Shown here: positions 44,412-53,275 of the stretch, piece after piece | Numbering within the stretch: the first letter of the stretch is position 1 | Layout of the letters: every line of letters starts with the position of its first letter | NCBI GenBank assembly: GCA_018401965.1 | Contig: JAGYJU010000020.1 | Span: forward strand, 248,001-312,000 | Reading direction: 5' to 3' | Length of the DNA: 64,000 nt | Source: Roseicyclus sp. | GTDB lineage: Bacteria > Pseudomonadota > Alphaproteobacteria > Rhodobacterales > Rhodobacteraceae | Made by a program: the position numbers and the translations under genes | Notes under the pieces: model-generated | The model's input: only the letters and a program-made list of their open reading frames with translations | Told to the model about the DNA's origin: nothing | The model's database searches: none

Positions 44412-44741
44412 TCCCACCGCCGCCTATACGGGGGCGCCATTCGCGCCACAAGACGGAAAATCAACCTCGAAGGTCGCTTTTCGTCTTTGTGCGAGATCGG
44501 CGGTTCACGATCGGAAACCTGGGGCAGGTTCGGGGGAAAGGCCCGGCTGCTGGCCCTTTGGCGGCAAATCGCCACCAAGGACAAGCAGCTTATAATTCTG
44601 ATATCAAATCAGAAATCCACATTGTATCAAAGATTAGGCACATAAACTGTCCACCCAAGTTGACATTTTGCTTGCCCGCACGAGCCTGACTGTTTTAAAC
44701 TCAGGGATGAATTGAAACCCTGTGACACAATCGGTGGGTAC

Positions 44742-45176
44742 GTGAAAGATCAAGCGCAGACCCTTCCTTTCGACCTGACCGATTTCCTGCCGTTCCAGAT
44801 GGCGGTCATCGCCGGGCGTGCGTTTCAACGCATCATGCAGGCGGCAGGCATGCAGGTGCCGGAATGGCGGATCCTGATGGCGCTGCCGGCGCATCAACCC
44901 TGTTCCAGCCATGATCTGTGCAACCTGACATCGATGGATGCCGCCCGGGTCAGCCGCGCCCAGCGGCGGCTTGAAGATCTCGACATGATCCGCGTCGTGC
45001 GCGACAGCGGCGACCGTCGGCGGCTGGTGGTGCAGCTGACCGACAAGGGCACGCAAGAGGTGGGGCGCCTGCGCTACGCCGCGCGCGAGGTCGAATCATC
45101 CCTGCTCGATGATCTTGGCCCCGAAGACCGCGCGAACCTGAAAACCGCCATCGGCGATCTTTACGCGCGACTCTGA
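44742..45176 (+). CDS. MarR family transcriptional regulator
   Basis: The 144-aa protein (from GTG 44742) has the MarR winged helix: V-P-E-W-R-I-L-M-A-L near 40, A-R-V-S-R-A-Q-R-R-L near 70 and the wing S-G-D-R-R-R-L-V-V-Q-L near 87. TTG 44712 would add ten residues, and each start has a weak ribosome site. It is divergent from serC, so it might regulate serCA, but nothing in the sequence proves this. The 375-base gap to serC holds the serC leader and an A+T-rich promoter zone near 44590-44700. Confidence 0.85.
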   Translation: MKDQAQTLPFDLTDFLPFQMAVIAGRAFQRIMQAAGMQVPEWRILMALPAHQPCSSHDLCNLTSMDAARVSRAQRRLEDLDMIRVVRDSGDRRRLVVQLTDKGTQEVGRLRYAAREVESSLLDDLGPEDRANLKTAIGDLYARL

Positions 45177-45973
45177 TCCAGCAAGATCCGCGTCAACGCG
45201 CCTTCCGGCGCGGTCAACCCATCGATCACGTCGAAATGATGCAGGCCCGGCATATGCACCGCGCGTGTATCTGCGCCCAAGCCCCGCCAGACATTCGCCA
45301 GCAGATCGGTTTGCCGAATGAATTCCGGCCGCTCGTCACCGCCCACCGCACAGGTGATCGCCAGCCCGTCGCGCGGCACCGCCAAGGCGGGGCTTTCGGC
45401 CACCGCCTCGTCCATATCAAGACGCAGCGTCTGGTTCATCTGCGTGCGCAACAGCGGCCGCAGATCATGCACCCCCGACACCGACAGGATATGGGCGATT
45501 CGCCCCGCAACCGCATCGGGCAGAACCCCGACACAGCCCATGCGCGACACCAGATGCCCGCCCGCGGAATGGCCGGCCAGGTGGATCGGCCCCGGCACGG
45601 CCTGCGCCAACAGCGTGATCGCCGCCGCGATCTCTGTCGTGATCGTGGCGATCCGGGCCTCTGGCGCAAGCGTGTAGCGCAGCATCGCCACCGCCTGCCC
45701 GCGCGCCAGGGGACCGCTGGCCATGAACCCGAACTCCTCCGGCGAAAACCGTAGCCAATAGCCGCCATGCACGATGACGGTCAGACCCTGTGCCGCCTGT
45801 TCGGGTCGATACAGGTCGATCAGCTGCCGCGCCCCCGGCCCGTAGCGCATCACCTCTGGCGCGACCCGCGCGCGCAACGCCGCCGTGCGCTTGGGCCAAT
45901 CGACCAGAAAGCCATCCGCCCCCGGAATATGGACGGCATTGGCATAGGCATCATCCCAGTCGGTGATCGGCAT
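45161..45973 (-). CDS. Alpha/beta hydrolase (kynurenine formamidase/BD-FAE-like)
   Basis: The 270-aa cytosolic hydrolase has the oxyanion region V-I-V-H-G-G-Y-W near 66-73, the nucleophile elbow A-G-H-S-A-G-G-H near 136 and the catalytic His in G-L-H-H-F-D-V-I near 244. The H-G-G-Y-W signature is typical of arylformamidase-like and carbohydrate-ester hydrolases. Without kyn neighbours the substrate stays open. ATG 45973 (M-P-I-T-D-W-D) is chosen. The stop overlaps the 3' end of the marR gene by 16 bases, tail to tail. Confidence 0.88.
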   Translation of the reverse strand: MPITDWDDAYANAVHIPGADGFLVDWPKRTAALRARVAPEVMRYGPGARQLIDLYRPEQAAQGLTVIVHGGYWLRFSPEEFGFMASGPLARGQAVAMLRYTLAPEARIATITTEIAAAITLLAQAVPGPIHLAGHSAGGHLVSRMGCVGVLPDAVAGRIAHILSVSGVHDLRPLLRTQMNQTLRLDMDEAVAESPALAVPRDGLAITCAVGGDERPEFIRQTDLLANVWRGLGADTRAVHMPGLHHFDVIDGLTAPEGALTRILLDQSRA

Positions 45974-46113
45974 CGCAGGCTCCCTTTGCTGAGCACAGCA
46001 AGGCGCAAGGTGGCGGCGGATGCAACCATCCTGCGGCAATTTCGGTTTCAGCCCGCAACCTGTCGCCTCTGGCCTTGCGGAAATGGCCCGCGTCAGTCTA
46101 CCCTGACAATGCT

Positions 46114-46280
46114 TCGGTCCGGGCGTTACAACCGTCCGGTGAAAAGGGAACGCGGTGTAAATCCGTGACTGCCCCCGCAACTGTAAGCGGCGAGCGATGC
46201 CGGCATATGCCACTGGGGCCCAATTGCCCCGGGAAGGCCCGGTTATCGCAACGACCCGCGAGTCAGGAGACCTGCCGAAG
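46114..46280 (+). ncRNA. Cobalamin (B12) riboswitch
   Basis: All landmark segments of the B12-sensing RNA are present in order. GGTGAAAAGGGAA is near 46138-46150, GCGGTGTAAATCCGTGACTG near 46152, and CCCCGCAACTGTAAGC near 46173. GCCACTGGG is near 46209, GGGAAGGC near 46231 and CGAGTCAGGAGACCTGCC, the B12 box region, near 46259-46276. It lies 150 bases upstream of btuB and should switch the whole uptake operon off when cobalamin is plentiful. Confidence 0.96.
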
Positions 46281-46356
46281 TGATCACCCTGTCCGGGCGC
46301 GGTGGGCGTCATGGGCAACGGACCCTTCCGTTGTGGTGACGCTTCACCGTTTGCGG

Positions 46357-46376
46357 GAGGGGTGTGTGCCCCCCTC
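46357..46376 (+). promoter_or_regulatory. Hairpin in the riboswitch expression platform region
   Basis: GAGGGG (46357-46362) can pair with CCCCTC (46371-46376), 54 bases before the btuB ATG. A second small stem, GGTGA/TCACC, lies near 46335-46348. Either could be the terminator or sequestering element of the riboswitch. There is no T-run, so translational control or Rho-dependent ending is more likely. Confidence 0.35.
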
Positions 46377-46429
46377 AAGAACATCGTTTGATCTATAGGG
46401 CCGATTTGGCCCGTATCGGGGGACCGATC

Positions 46430-48277
46430 ATGAAATACCTATCGGCCGCGCTGGCACCAGCGCTGCTCTTCCCAGCCGTTGCACCCGCGCAATCCGTGTT
46501 CGATCTGGATGAGATCGTGTTTTCGGCCAATCTCTCTGAAACCCAAGCTGACCGAAGCGGCGTTAGCGTTGAGGTTATCACGCGTGAAGATCTTGCCTCG
46601 TCAGGCGACGTCCAAATTTCCGACTATCTTGCTCGGTTGCCAGGGCTCAATGTCACCCGCGACGGGCCGTTGGGCCAGAACTCGTTTCCCCGGATACGCG
46701 GACTTGACGGGCGCTACATTACTGTTCGAATCGACGGAATAGACGTGAATGATCCGTCACTTATCCAGAACCAGACCAATTTTGGCGGCCTGACGACCGC
46801 CAATATCAGCAGGATCGAAGTTCTGTACGGCTCTCAATCGGCTCTTTACGGATCGGAAGCCGTTGCAGGTGTCATCAACATTCGGACAACAGAAATTCCC
46901 GAAAATGTTGGAAACGAACTAAGCTGGTCGATCGAAGGAGGTAGCTATGGAACCGGACAGGCTGCAATTTCATACGCAACCCGTGGTCAACGTGGCGGCC
47001 TCGCGTTTTCCGCAACTCGGCTGGTGACAGAGGGGTTTTCTGCCGCAGAAGAAAACGATGGGAACACCGAGGCAGACGGCCATAACTCGACAAGGTACAG
47101 CCTATCGGGCGAATACGACATTACCGATACAATATCTTTGGGCTTCAATGCGTTCTACCAAGACAGTTTCACGGAGTTCGACTCTGGGGCCGGTGCTGGA
47201 CAGGACGGGGCGCAAACACAAGACGTGACACAGCAAGGCGCCCGTGTTTTCGCAAATATAGATGGCGAGGCGATTGATCACGAAATCAGCGTGTCAGGCT
47301 ACGAGACAGAGCGCTTCTTTCCATTGGGGAGCACCCGACTTTTTACGGGTGAACGAACAGAGTGGCGTTATCTTGGTACTTGGGGTTTCGCGCCGGGAAG
47401 CAACCTCTCCTTCGGGCTAGAGCACTCAGAAGAAACTTTTGAGTCTGTTACCTCTGCAGGTGCTGTTTCATCCGCTGAAATCGACGTGGTGTCAGGCTTT
47501 GCAGATATCACTTGGGCAGCATCTTCCACACTAGATCTGAATGTTTCCGGAAGAATTGACGAACATTCTCGTTTTGGATCCCAGCATACCTTGCGGGCAG
47601 CCTTGGCGTGGCGGCCAGATGCAAGCACCGTCATTCGGGCAAGCGTTGGACAGGGTAGTCGCGCACCGTCCCTCTTCGAATTGTTCAGCGATAACGGCAA
47701 CCCAGCCCTGTCGCCCGAAACAAGCCTAAGCTTGGAACTGGGCATTGAGCGGCAAATGGGTGACTGGACACTTGGAGCCACTGCTTTCAGGGTCCAAGTC
47801 GACGACCTGATCGGCTTCGTCAGCTCGTCCAGAATTTGCGCGTCGACGTTCGGATGCTATGAACAGGTCAGCGGCACAACCAAGACACAAGGGATGGAAC
47901 TGTCAGCACAGTATGACGTGACAAATAACATTTCCGCCTTTGGCAATTACACTTACACGCACACCGAAACAGCGACCGGTGCCCGCTTGCCCCGCGTGCC
48001 ACGCCATCAAATGAGCCTTGGGGTCTCTGGAAACATCGCAGAAGATTGGCGTTTTTCCATAGCGGGTACGGGCGCTGCGGACACAGCAGTCTCTAGCTTT
48101 GCGCCCAACCCACTTGAAAACTACTTCGTAGCAAATGCGTCTATTGGGTACGAGGTATCGGACGACGTGGAGGCTTATCTGAGGGTCGATAACCTTTTCG
48201 ACAGGCAATACCAAACGTCCCCTGGTTTCGGCACCTCTGACCGGGCCGTCTACGTTGGCCTGAGGTCGCGCTTCTGA
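46430..48277 (+). CDS. btuB: TonB-dependent vitamin B12 receptor
   Basis: Outer-membrane cobalamin receptor, 615 aa. It has a signal peptide ending A-P-A-Q and a TonB box-like D-E-I-V-F-S-A near residue 26. The plug domain has L-P-G-L-N-V near 71, I-R-G-L-D-G-R near 88, R-I-E-V-L-Y-G-S-Q-S-A-L-Y-G near 128-141 and V-I-N-I-R-T near 150. A beta barrel follows, ending in aromatic Phe (L-R-S-R-F) for outer-membrane insertion. The riboswitch just upstream and btuFCD downstream fix the substrate as a corrinoid. Codon use and G+C are noticeably lower than in the next genes, suggesting separate acquisition. Confidence 0.95.
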   Translation: MKYLSAALAPALLFPAVAPAQSVFDLDEIVFSANLSETQADRSGVSVEVITREDLASSGDVQISDYLARLPGLNVTRDGPLGQNSFPRIRGLDGRYITVRIDGIDVNDPSLIQNQTNFGGLTTANISRIEVLYGSQSALYGSEAVAGVINIRTTEIPENVGNELSWSIEGGSYGTGQAAISYATRGQRGGLAFSATRLVTEGFSAAEENDGNTEADGHNSTRYSLSGEYDITDTISLGFNAFYQDSFTEFDSGAGAGQDGAQTQDVTQQGARVFANIDGEAIDHEISVSGYETERFFPLGSTRLFTGERTEWRYLGTWGFAPGSNLSFGLEHSEETFESVTSAGAVSSAEIDVVSGFADITWAASSTLDLNVSGRIDEHSRFGSQHTLRAALAWRPDASTVIRASVGQGSRAPSLFELFSDNGNPALSPETSLSLELGIERQMGDWTLGATAFRVQVDDLIGFVSSSRICASTFGCYEQVSGTTKTQGMELSAQYDVTNNISAFGNYTYTHTETATGARLPRVPRHQMSLGVSGNIAEDWRFSIAGTGAADTAVSSFAPNPLENYFVANASIGYEVSDDVEAYLRVDNLFDRQYQTSPGFGTSDRAVYVGLRSRF

Positions 48278-49128
48278 TGCGCCCTTTGCGCGCCCTGATC
48301 CTTGGCCTCGCCCTTGTGGCGGGGCCTTTGGGCGCGCAGACCCTTGATGTGCCGGGTGCGCCTGCGCGCGTCGTGTCGATGAACCTGTGCACCGATCAAT
48401 TCGCGCTGATGCTGGCCGCGCCGGGGCAGCTGATCTCGGTCAGCCATATCAGCGCCAATCCCGTGTCTTCGCCCATGGCCGATGTCGCGGCGCGGTTTCC
48501 GCTGAATTACGGCAGCGCCGAGGAAATCTACCTGCTCGCCCCCGACCTGGTGCTGGCCGATCCCTGGACAGACCCGGCCGCCCTCGCGATGCTGCGACGC
48601 TTGGATATACCCGTTGTGCAGGTGCAGGGCGTGCGGCACCTGTCCGACATTCCCGACCGTCTTGCGCAATTCGGCGCGCTCTTGGGTCGTGACGCGGCGG
48701 CACAGACCCTGATCCGCCAATTCGAGACGGATTTGGCCGCCCTGACGGCCCCGGATGGCGGCGGCACCGGACCGCGCGCGGTGATCTACTACCCCAATGG
48801 CTACAGCATGGGCGATGGAACGCTGGCGCACGAGGTCTTGACGCGCGCCGGGTTTCGCAACATCGCCACCGAGATCACGCCCAGCGCGACCGGCCAGATC
48901 GCGCTGGAACTTCTGGTGATGGCCGCGCCCGACCTGATCATCCGCGACCGCCCCTTTCCCGGGGCCTCGCGCGCCGAGGAAATCTTGCACCACCCCGCCC
49001 TGCAAGCCCTGGTCGCCGCCGGTGCGGGCCATGAAAGCGGCCCCGATTGGGCCTGTGGCACGCCGCGCGTTGTGGCCGCCCTGCGCGCGCTGGTCGAGAC
49101 CCGCCAAAGGATCGAGGCCGCGCCATGA
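48277..49128 (+). CDS. btuF: Cobalamin ABC transporter, periplasmic binding protein
   Basis: The 283-aa protein has a signal peptide (L-I-L-G-L-A-L-V-A-G-P-L-G-A-Q) and a BtuF/FhuD fold: R-V-V-S-M-N-L-C-T-D-Q near 31, A-P-D-L-V-L-A near 88 and the second lobe with P-N-G-Y-S-M-G near 167. Its ATG overlaps the btuB TGA by one base. It delivers corrinoid to BtuC. The motif M-N-L-C-T-D is common in alphaproteobacterial B12-binding proteins. Confidence 0.88.
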   Translation: MRPLRALILGLALVAGPLGAQTLDVPGAPARVVSMNLCTDQFALMLAAPGQLISVSHISANPVSSPMADVAARFPLNYGSAEEIYLLAPDLVLADPWTDPAALAMLRRLDIPVVQVQGVRHLSDIPDRLAQFGALLGRDAAAQTLIRQFETDLAALTAPDGGGTGPRAVIYYPNGYSMGDGTLAHEVLTRAGFRNIATEITPSATGQIALELLVMAAPDLIIRDRPFPGASRAEEILHHPALQALVAAGAGHESGPDWACGTPRVVAALRALVETRQRIEAAP

Positions 49129-50111
49129 CCCGTGCCCTGTTCCCGGTTTTGGTGCTGGTGACGCTCGCGCTGTTCGCGCTGTCGCTCTTGACCGGCCCGG
49201 CGGGGTTTGGGCTGCGCGAAAGCCTGTCGGCGCTTGTCACCGGTCAGGGCGAGGCAGTCACGCTGGTGATGCGCGAAATCCGCTTGCCCCGCGCGATCCT
49301 TGCCGTGCTGGTCGGGGCCAGCCTTGGGCTGTCGGGGGCGGCGCTTCAGGGCTATCTGCGCAATCCGCTGGCCGAACCGGGCCTGATCGGCGTGTCAGGC
49401 TCTGCCGCGCTTGGGGCGGTGATCGCGATGCAAACCGGGTTTGCCGCCAGTTTCGCGCTTGCCCTGCCGCTGTCGGCGCTGACCGGTGCCCTTGTCGCGG
49501 TTCTGCTGATCCTGGTCCTGGCTGGTCCGCGCGGCGGGTCGCTGACGCTCATCCTTGCCGGCATCGCGATTTCGGCGCTGGCGGGGGCGTTGACATCGCT
49601 GGCGCTCAACCTCTCGCCCAACCCGTTCGCCACGGCGGAAACCGTGTTCTGGATGATGGGGTCGCTGGCCGACCGGAGCTTTGCGCATGTCTGGCTGGCG
49701 GCCCCCTTCATGATCCTGGGTTGGGCTGTGGTGTTGCCCCTCGGCCGGGGGCTTGATGCGCTGACCCTTGGCGAAGACGCCGCCGCCGCGATGGGCATCG
49801 GGCTGTCGCGCCTGCGGCTGCAACTGGTGGTGGGGGTTGCGGCCTGTGTCGGCGCGGCCACGGCGGTTGCGGGGGCCATCGGCTTTGTCGGGCTGGTCGT
49901 GCCGCACCTGTTGCGGCCGCTGGTGGGGGCGCGTCCCTCGGTGCTTTTGCCCGCCTCGGCGCTGGGAGGGGCGGCGATGGTGTTGCTGGCCGATATCGCG
50001 GTGCGGCTGGTGCTGCCCGAACGCGATCTGAAGCTTGGCGTCTTGATGGCCATCATCGGCGCGCCCTTGTTCCTGCACCTGATCTACAAGACCCGGAGGG
50101 CGGGCGCATGA
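49125..50111 (+). CDS. btuC: Cobalamin ABC transporter permease
   Basis: The 328-aa FecCD-type permease has about ten membrane segments. Typical signatures are R-L-P-R-A-I-L-A-V-L-V-G-A-S-L near 53, G-L-I-G-V-S-G near 90, F-W-M-M-G-S-L near 183 and G-F-V-G-L-V-V-P-H-L-L-R near 261, the ATPase-contact region. It overlaps btuF and btuD by ATGA on both sides. The B12 assignment comes from the riboswitch and btuB; the FecCD family also takes iron chelates. Confidence 0.92.
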   Translation: MTRALFPVLVLVTLALFALSLLTGPAGFGLRESLSALVTGQGEAVTLVMREIRLPRAILAVLVGASLGLSGAALQGYLRNPLAEPGLIGVSGSAALGAVIAMQTGFAASFALALPLSALTGALVAVLLILVLAGPRGGSLTLILAGIAISALAGALTSLALNLSPNPFATAETVFWMMGSLADRSFAHVWLAAPFMILGWAVVLPLGRGLDALTLGEDAAAAMGIGLSRLRLQLVVGVAACVGAATAVAGAIGFVGLVVPHLLRPLVGARPSVLLPASALGGAAMVLLADIAVRLVLPERDLKLGVLMAIIGAPLFLHLIYKTRRAGA

Positions 50112-50866
50112 CATTGCTGTCGCTGGACCGCCTGACCGTGAAGCGCGGCGATTGCCCGGTTGTCGATGCCGCGACGCTGACGGTCGGGGCCGGTGAATTG
50201 GTCGGCCTGATCGGCCCCAATGGCGCGGGCAAGACCAGCTTGATGCGGGGCGCCTTGGGGATGTTGCCGCATTCCGGGATGTCTTCGCTGACCCAGATGC
50301 CCGCCCTGGCCCGCGCCCGCCATGCGGCCTGGTTGCCACAGGCCCGCGATATCGCCTGGCCCATTGCCGTCGAAACGCTGGTGATGTTGGGCCGCACGCC
50401 GCACCTGGCCGCCGGTCAACGGCCCAGCGCCCGCGACCGTGCCGCCGTGGCGCAGGCGCTGGCCACCATGGACCTGACCGGGTTCGAAACCCGACCCGCA
50501 ACAGAGCTGTCAGGCGGGGAACAGGCGCGCGTGCTGATCGCGCGGGCCTTGGCGCAGGATACGCCCCTGATCCTGGCCGATGAACCGATCGCGGGCCTCG
50601 ACCCCGGCCACCAGATCGCCACGATGGCGGCCTTTGCCGGGCTTGCCCGCGGCGGCAAGGCCGTGATGGTGTCGCTGCACGACCTGGGGCTTGCGGCGCG
50701 GCACTGCACCCGGCTTGTCCTGATGCACAAGGGCCGCATCCATGCCGATGGCGTGCCGGAAACGGTGCTGACGCAAGCCAACCTTGCGCAGGTGTTCGGT
50801 ATTTCCGCCCATTTGGCGCAAGGCCCACAGGGCATCATCTTTCAACCGCTCGAGGTGTTGCGATGA
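50108..50866 (+). CDS. btuD: Cobalamin ABC transporter ATP-binding protein
   Basis: The 252-aa ATPase has Walker A G-P-N-G-A-G-K-T near 37-44, signature L-S-G-G-E-Q-A-R-V near 136, Walker B L-I-L-A-D-E-P near 156 and switch H near 190. It belongs to the FepC/BtuD group and pairs with the preceding permease. It overlaps the exbB start by 4 bases. Confidence 0.92.
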   Translation: MTLLSLDRLTVKRGDCPVVDAATLTVGAGELVGLIGPNGAGKTSLMRGALGMLPHSGMSSLTQMPALARARHAAWLPQARDIAWPIAVETLVMLGRTPHLAAGQRPSARDRAAVAQALATMDLTGFETRPATELSGGEQARVLIARALAQDTPLILADEPIAGLDPGHQIATMAAFAGLARGGKAVMVSLHDLGLAARHCTRLVLMHKGRIHADGVPETVLTQANLAQVFGISAHLAQGPQGIIFQPLEVLR

Positions 50867-51491
50867 CCGATCTGGCTGATCTCTTGGTCCGGGGCGGTCC
50901 GGTGATCTGGGCCATCGGCGCGCTGTCGGTCCTGACGCTGGCCCTGATCTTGTGGAAGGTGTTTCGTCTGTCGGCCCTGGGGGCCTGGACCGGCGGGCGC
51001 GTCACCGGCGAGGCGATCGCGCTATGGCAATCCGGTGACGGCGCCACCGCCCTGGCCCGGCTTGGCCCGCGCCGATCCATCCGGGCGCGCCTGGCCCATG
51101 CCGCGATGGTGGCGCGCGGTGACCCCACCCTGACCCCGGATGGCGCACGCGAAGAAACGACACGCATCGCCCGCACCCTTTTGGCAGAGCTGCGCAGCGG
51201 CCTGCGCCCGCTTGACCTGATCGTGACGATTGCACCGCTCTTGGGCCTGTTGGGCACCGTTCTGGGCATGATCGCCGCGTTCCAGGCGCTGCAACAGGCG
51301 GGGGGGCAGACCGATCCGGCAACCCTTGCCGGCGGCATATGGGAAGCGCTGTTGACCACCGCCGCAGGCATGGCGGTGGCCATTCCGCCGCCGCCGCCCT
51401 GACATGGTTCGACAGCATCGCGGACCGTTTGCAGGCCGAGATGGAAGATGACGCCACCCGCATCTTCACCCGTGGGGGCGGGCGGTCATGA
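50863..51491 (+). pseudogene. exbB: ExbB proton-channel protein with a one-base frameshift
   Basis: The frame from 50863 encodes 179 aa of an ExbB/MotA-like protein: V-I-W-A-I-G-A-L-S-V-L near 14, P-L-L-G-L-L-G-T-V-L-G-M near 124 and A-A-G-M-A-V-A-I-P near 165. It runs into P-P-P-P and a stop at 51400-51402. In the next frame the missing end continues as A-A-A-L-T-W-F-D-S-I-A-D-R-L-Q and stops at 51489-51491, overlapping exbD by ATGA as elsewhere in the operon. Loss of one G in the CCG/GCC repeat at 51385-51398 explains this. A sequencing or assembly error, a real mutation, or recoding are all possible. Confidence 0.85.
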
Positions 51492-51874
51492 GCTTTCGCT
51501 TTGCCATGCCCCGGTCGCGGCGGCGGCCCAGCCTGACGCCGATGATCGACGTGGTGTTCCTGCTGTTGGTATTTTTCATGCTGGCCGCGCGCTTTGGCGT
51601 CGAAGGCGGGCTTGATCTGCGCATCGCGGGCGGGGGGGCCACCGCCTGGGTCGGCCCCCCGCGCCTGGTGCAGATCGATGCGGACATGGTTCGCCTGAAT
51701 GGCCAACCGACCGATGTGGCTGGTCTGGTTTCGACCCTGGACCGTATGACAGACACTGAAAATGATCTGATCTTGCTGCAGGCCACCGAGGGAACCGACC
51801 TGCAGCGGCTGCTGGATGTCATGGCGGCGCTGAACGCGGCCGATCTGACCAATCTTGCCCTGGTGGCGCCATGA
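51488..51874 (+). CDS. exbD: ExbD/TolR-family protein, first copy
   Basis: The 128-aa energy-transducing subunit has one N-terminal membrane helix carrying the proton-path Asp (P-M-I-D-V-V-F-L-L-L-V-F-F near 18-30) and a periplasmic domain. It works with ExbB and TonB to energise BtuB. It overlaps exbB and the second exbD by ATGA. Confidence 0.9.
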   Translation: MSFRFAMPRSRRRPSLTPMIDVVFLLLVFFMLAARFGVEGGLDLRIAGGGATAWVGPPRLVQIDADMVRLNGQPTDVAGLVSTLDRMTDTENDLILLQATEGTDLQRLLDVMAALNAADLTNLALVAP

Positions 51875-52257
51875 ATTTCGCCACGCCACGCCGTGCCCGC
51901 GCAGCGCAAGACCGCGCCATCGTGCCAATGATCAACGTGGTGTTCTTGCTGCTGATCTTTTTCCTGATGACCGCCAGCCTGGCGCCGCCACCACCGCTCG
52001 ACATCACGCCGCCCAGGGCAGAGGCCCCGCAAACCGATGCCCGGCCCGGAACCCTGTTCATCGCGGCGGACGGCACGATGATCTTTGGCGGCGCCGTGGA
52101 CGAGGCCGCGATCATGGCATTGGCCGCCACACCACCAGACGGCCCCTTGCCGATCCACGCCGACGCGGCGTTTCCGGCAACGGATTTGGCCCGGCTGTTG
52201 CCACGACTGGCCAGCGCGGGCATCACCGATATTCGCCTGACAACGGTGCAGCCATGA
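51871..52257 (+). CDS. ExbD/TolR-family protein, second copy
   Basis: The 128-aa ExbD-like protein has the membrane helix P-M-I-N-V-V-F-L-L-L-I-F-F near 19-31. The conserved proton-carrying Asp of M-I-D-V is replaced by Asn here, while the first copy keeps it. The pair may form a heteromeric ExbD in which only one subunit carries protons. A Pro-rich stretch follows the helix. It overlaps both neighbours by 4 bases. Confidence 0.88.
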   Translation: MNFATPRRARAAQDRAIVPMINVVFLLLIFFLMTASLAPPPPLDITPPRAEAPQTDARPGTLFIAADGTMIFGGAVDEAAIMALAATPPDGPLPIHADAAFPATDLARLLPRLASAGITDIRLTTVQP

Positions 52258-53237
52258 GACGGCTGGCAGAAATCACCGCCTTTCTTGGCCTGTCCGCCGC
52301 CGTCCATGCCGGTGTGATGGCCGGATTGGGCAACAGCCTTGGCGGACCAGAGGGGCAGGGCAACGGTGGCGCTGACCGGGTAACGCTGCAAGCCGCCCCC
52401 GAAGGCCTGCAGGCGCTGGCGGATCGTTGGACAACCGCGCCCAGCCTGATGGAAGCCACCGTGCCGGTCATGCCCCCGGACATCCCCGAAGCACCGCAAG
52501 AAATTAGAGCCGATACAGCCAGTTCGAGCCGGTTCTTGCCCCCGACACCCCTTGCACCGGCCATGGATATGACCCCGCCGCCGATCCAGGCTACGCCCGC
52601 ACCCGCGCCGACACGGCCCGAGTCCATGGCGCAGCCAAGCGTGCTTGCCGCGCCGCAGATCGCCCTGCCAGGCGCGCCGGGCAGCCTGCCCGACATCAGC
52701 CCGACCGCACGCCTGGCCAGCCCACTGACCGCGCCCGATCCGCTGCGCCCACCGCGCCCCGATACGGCAAGCCCGACGCCACCGGTCAACCCCGACCATG
52801 CCGTCGCCGCATCGCCCCGGCCAATCGCGCGCCCTGCATCACCGCCGCCATCCGCCGCACCAGCGGCGCCGCAACCGGCCCGCATCGCCCAAGGCGCGGG
52901 CGGCGGCGCGACACAGGGCGCGGCACAGGCATCGGCAGCAGCGGCATCGATCAGCAACGCCCAGCGCCAAAGCCTGATGTCCGGGTGGGGGGCACAGATC
53001 ATGGCGCGGATCGAACGCGCCCGCCCCCGTGTCCGGGGATCGGGGCAGGTGACGCTGACCCTGCAGATCGCGCGAAGCGGGCAATTGGCGGCCCTGTCCG
53101 TCAGCCAATCCTCCGGCGATGCGGCATTGGACGAAGCGGCGATATCGGCGGTGCGCCGCGCAGGCCGGTTTCCAGCCGCCCCGGACGGCCTGACCGACGC
53201 AAGCTATGGCTTTTCGCTGCCGATCCGGTTCCGCTGA
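52254..53237 (+). CDS. tonB: TonB energy-transduction protein
   Basis: The 327-aa protein has an N-terminal membrane anchor (I-T-A-F-L-G-L-S-A-A-V-H-A-G-V). A very long Pro/Ala-rich periplasmic spacer spans residues ~75-235. The C-terminal TonB domain has A-R-I-E-R-A-R-P-R-V near 251, T-L-T-L-Q-I-A-R-S-G-Q-L near 269 and A-V-R-R-A-G-R-F-P-A-A-P near 305. The V-T-L-x-x-x-I-x-x-x-G-x-L pattern is TonB-specific. It ends the btu-exb-tonB operon and presumably serves BtuB. Confidence 0.9.
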   Translation: MRRLAEITAFLGLSAAVHAGVMAGLGNSLGGPEGQGNGGADRVTLQAAPEGLQALADRWTTAPSLMEATVPVMPPDIPEAPQEIRADTASSSRFLPPTPLAPAMDMTPPPIQATPAPAPTRPESMAQPSVLAAPQIALPGAPGSLPDISPTARLASPLTAPDPLRPPRPDTASPTPPVNPDHAVAASPRPIARPASPPPSAAPAAPQPARIAQGAGGGATQGAAQASAAAASISNAQRQSLMSGWGAQIMARIERARPRVRGSGQVTLTLQIARSGQLAALSVSQSSGDAALDEAAISAVRRAGRFPAAPDGLTDASYGFSLPIRFR

Positions 53238-53275
53238 CCCTTTCACTGGGGCCCGCGCCTGCTAGGTAGGGCGGT

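Noticed and set aside
51855..52253. N-terminal extension of TonB through the second exbD
   Set aside because: The frame is open only by chance; ATG 52254 overlaps the exbD stop like the other genes of the operon and gives a proper membrane anchor.
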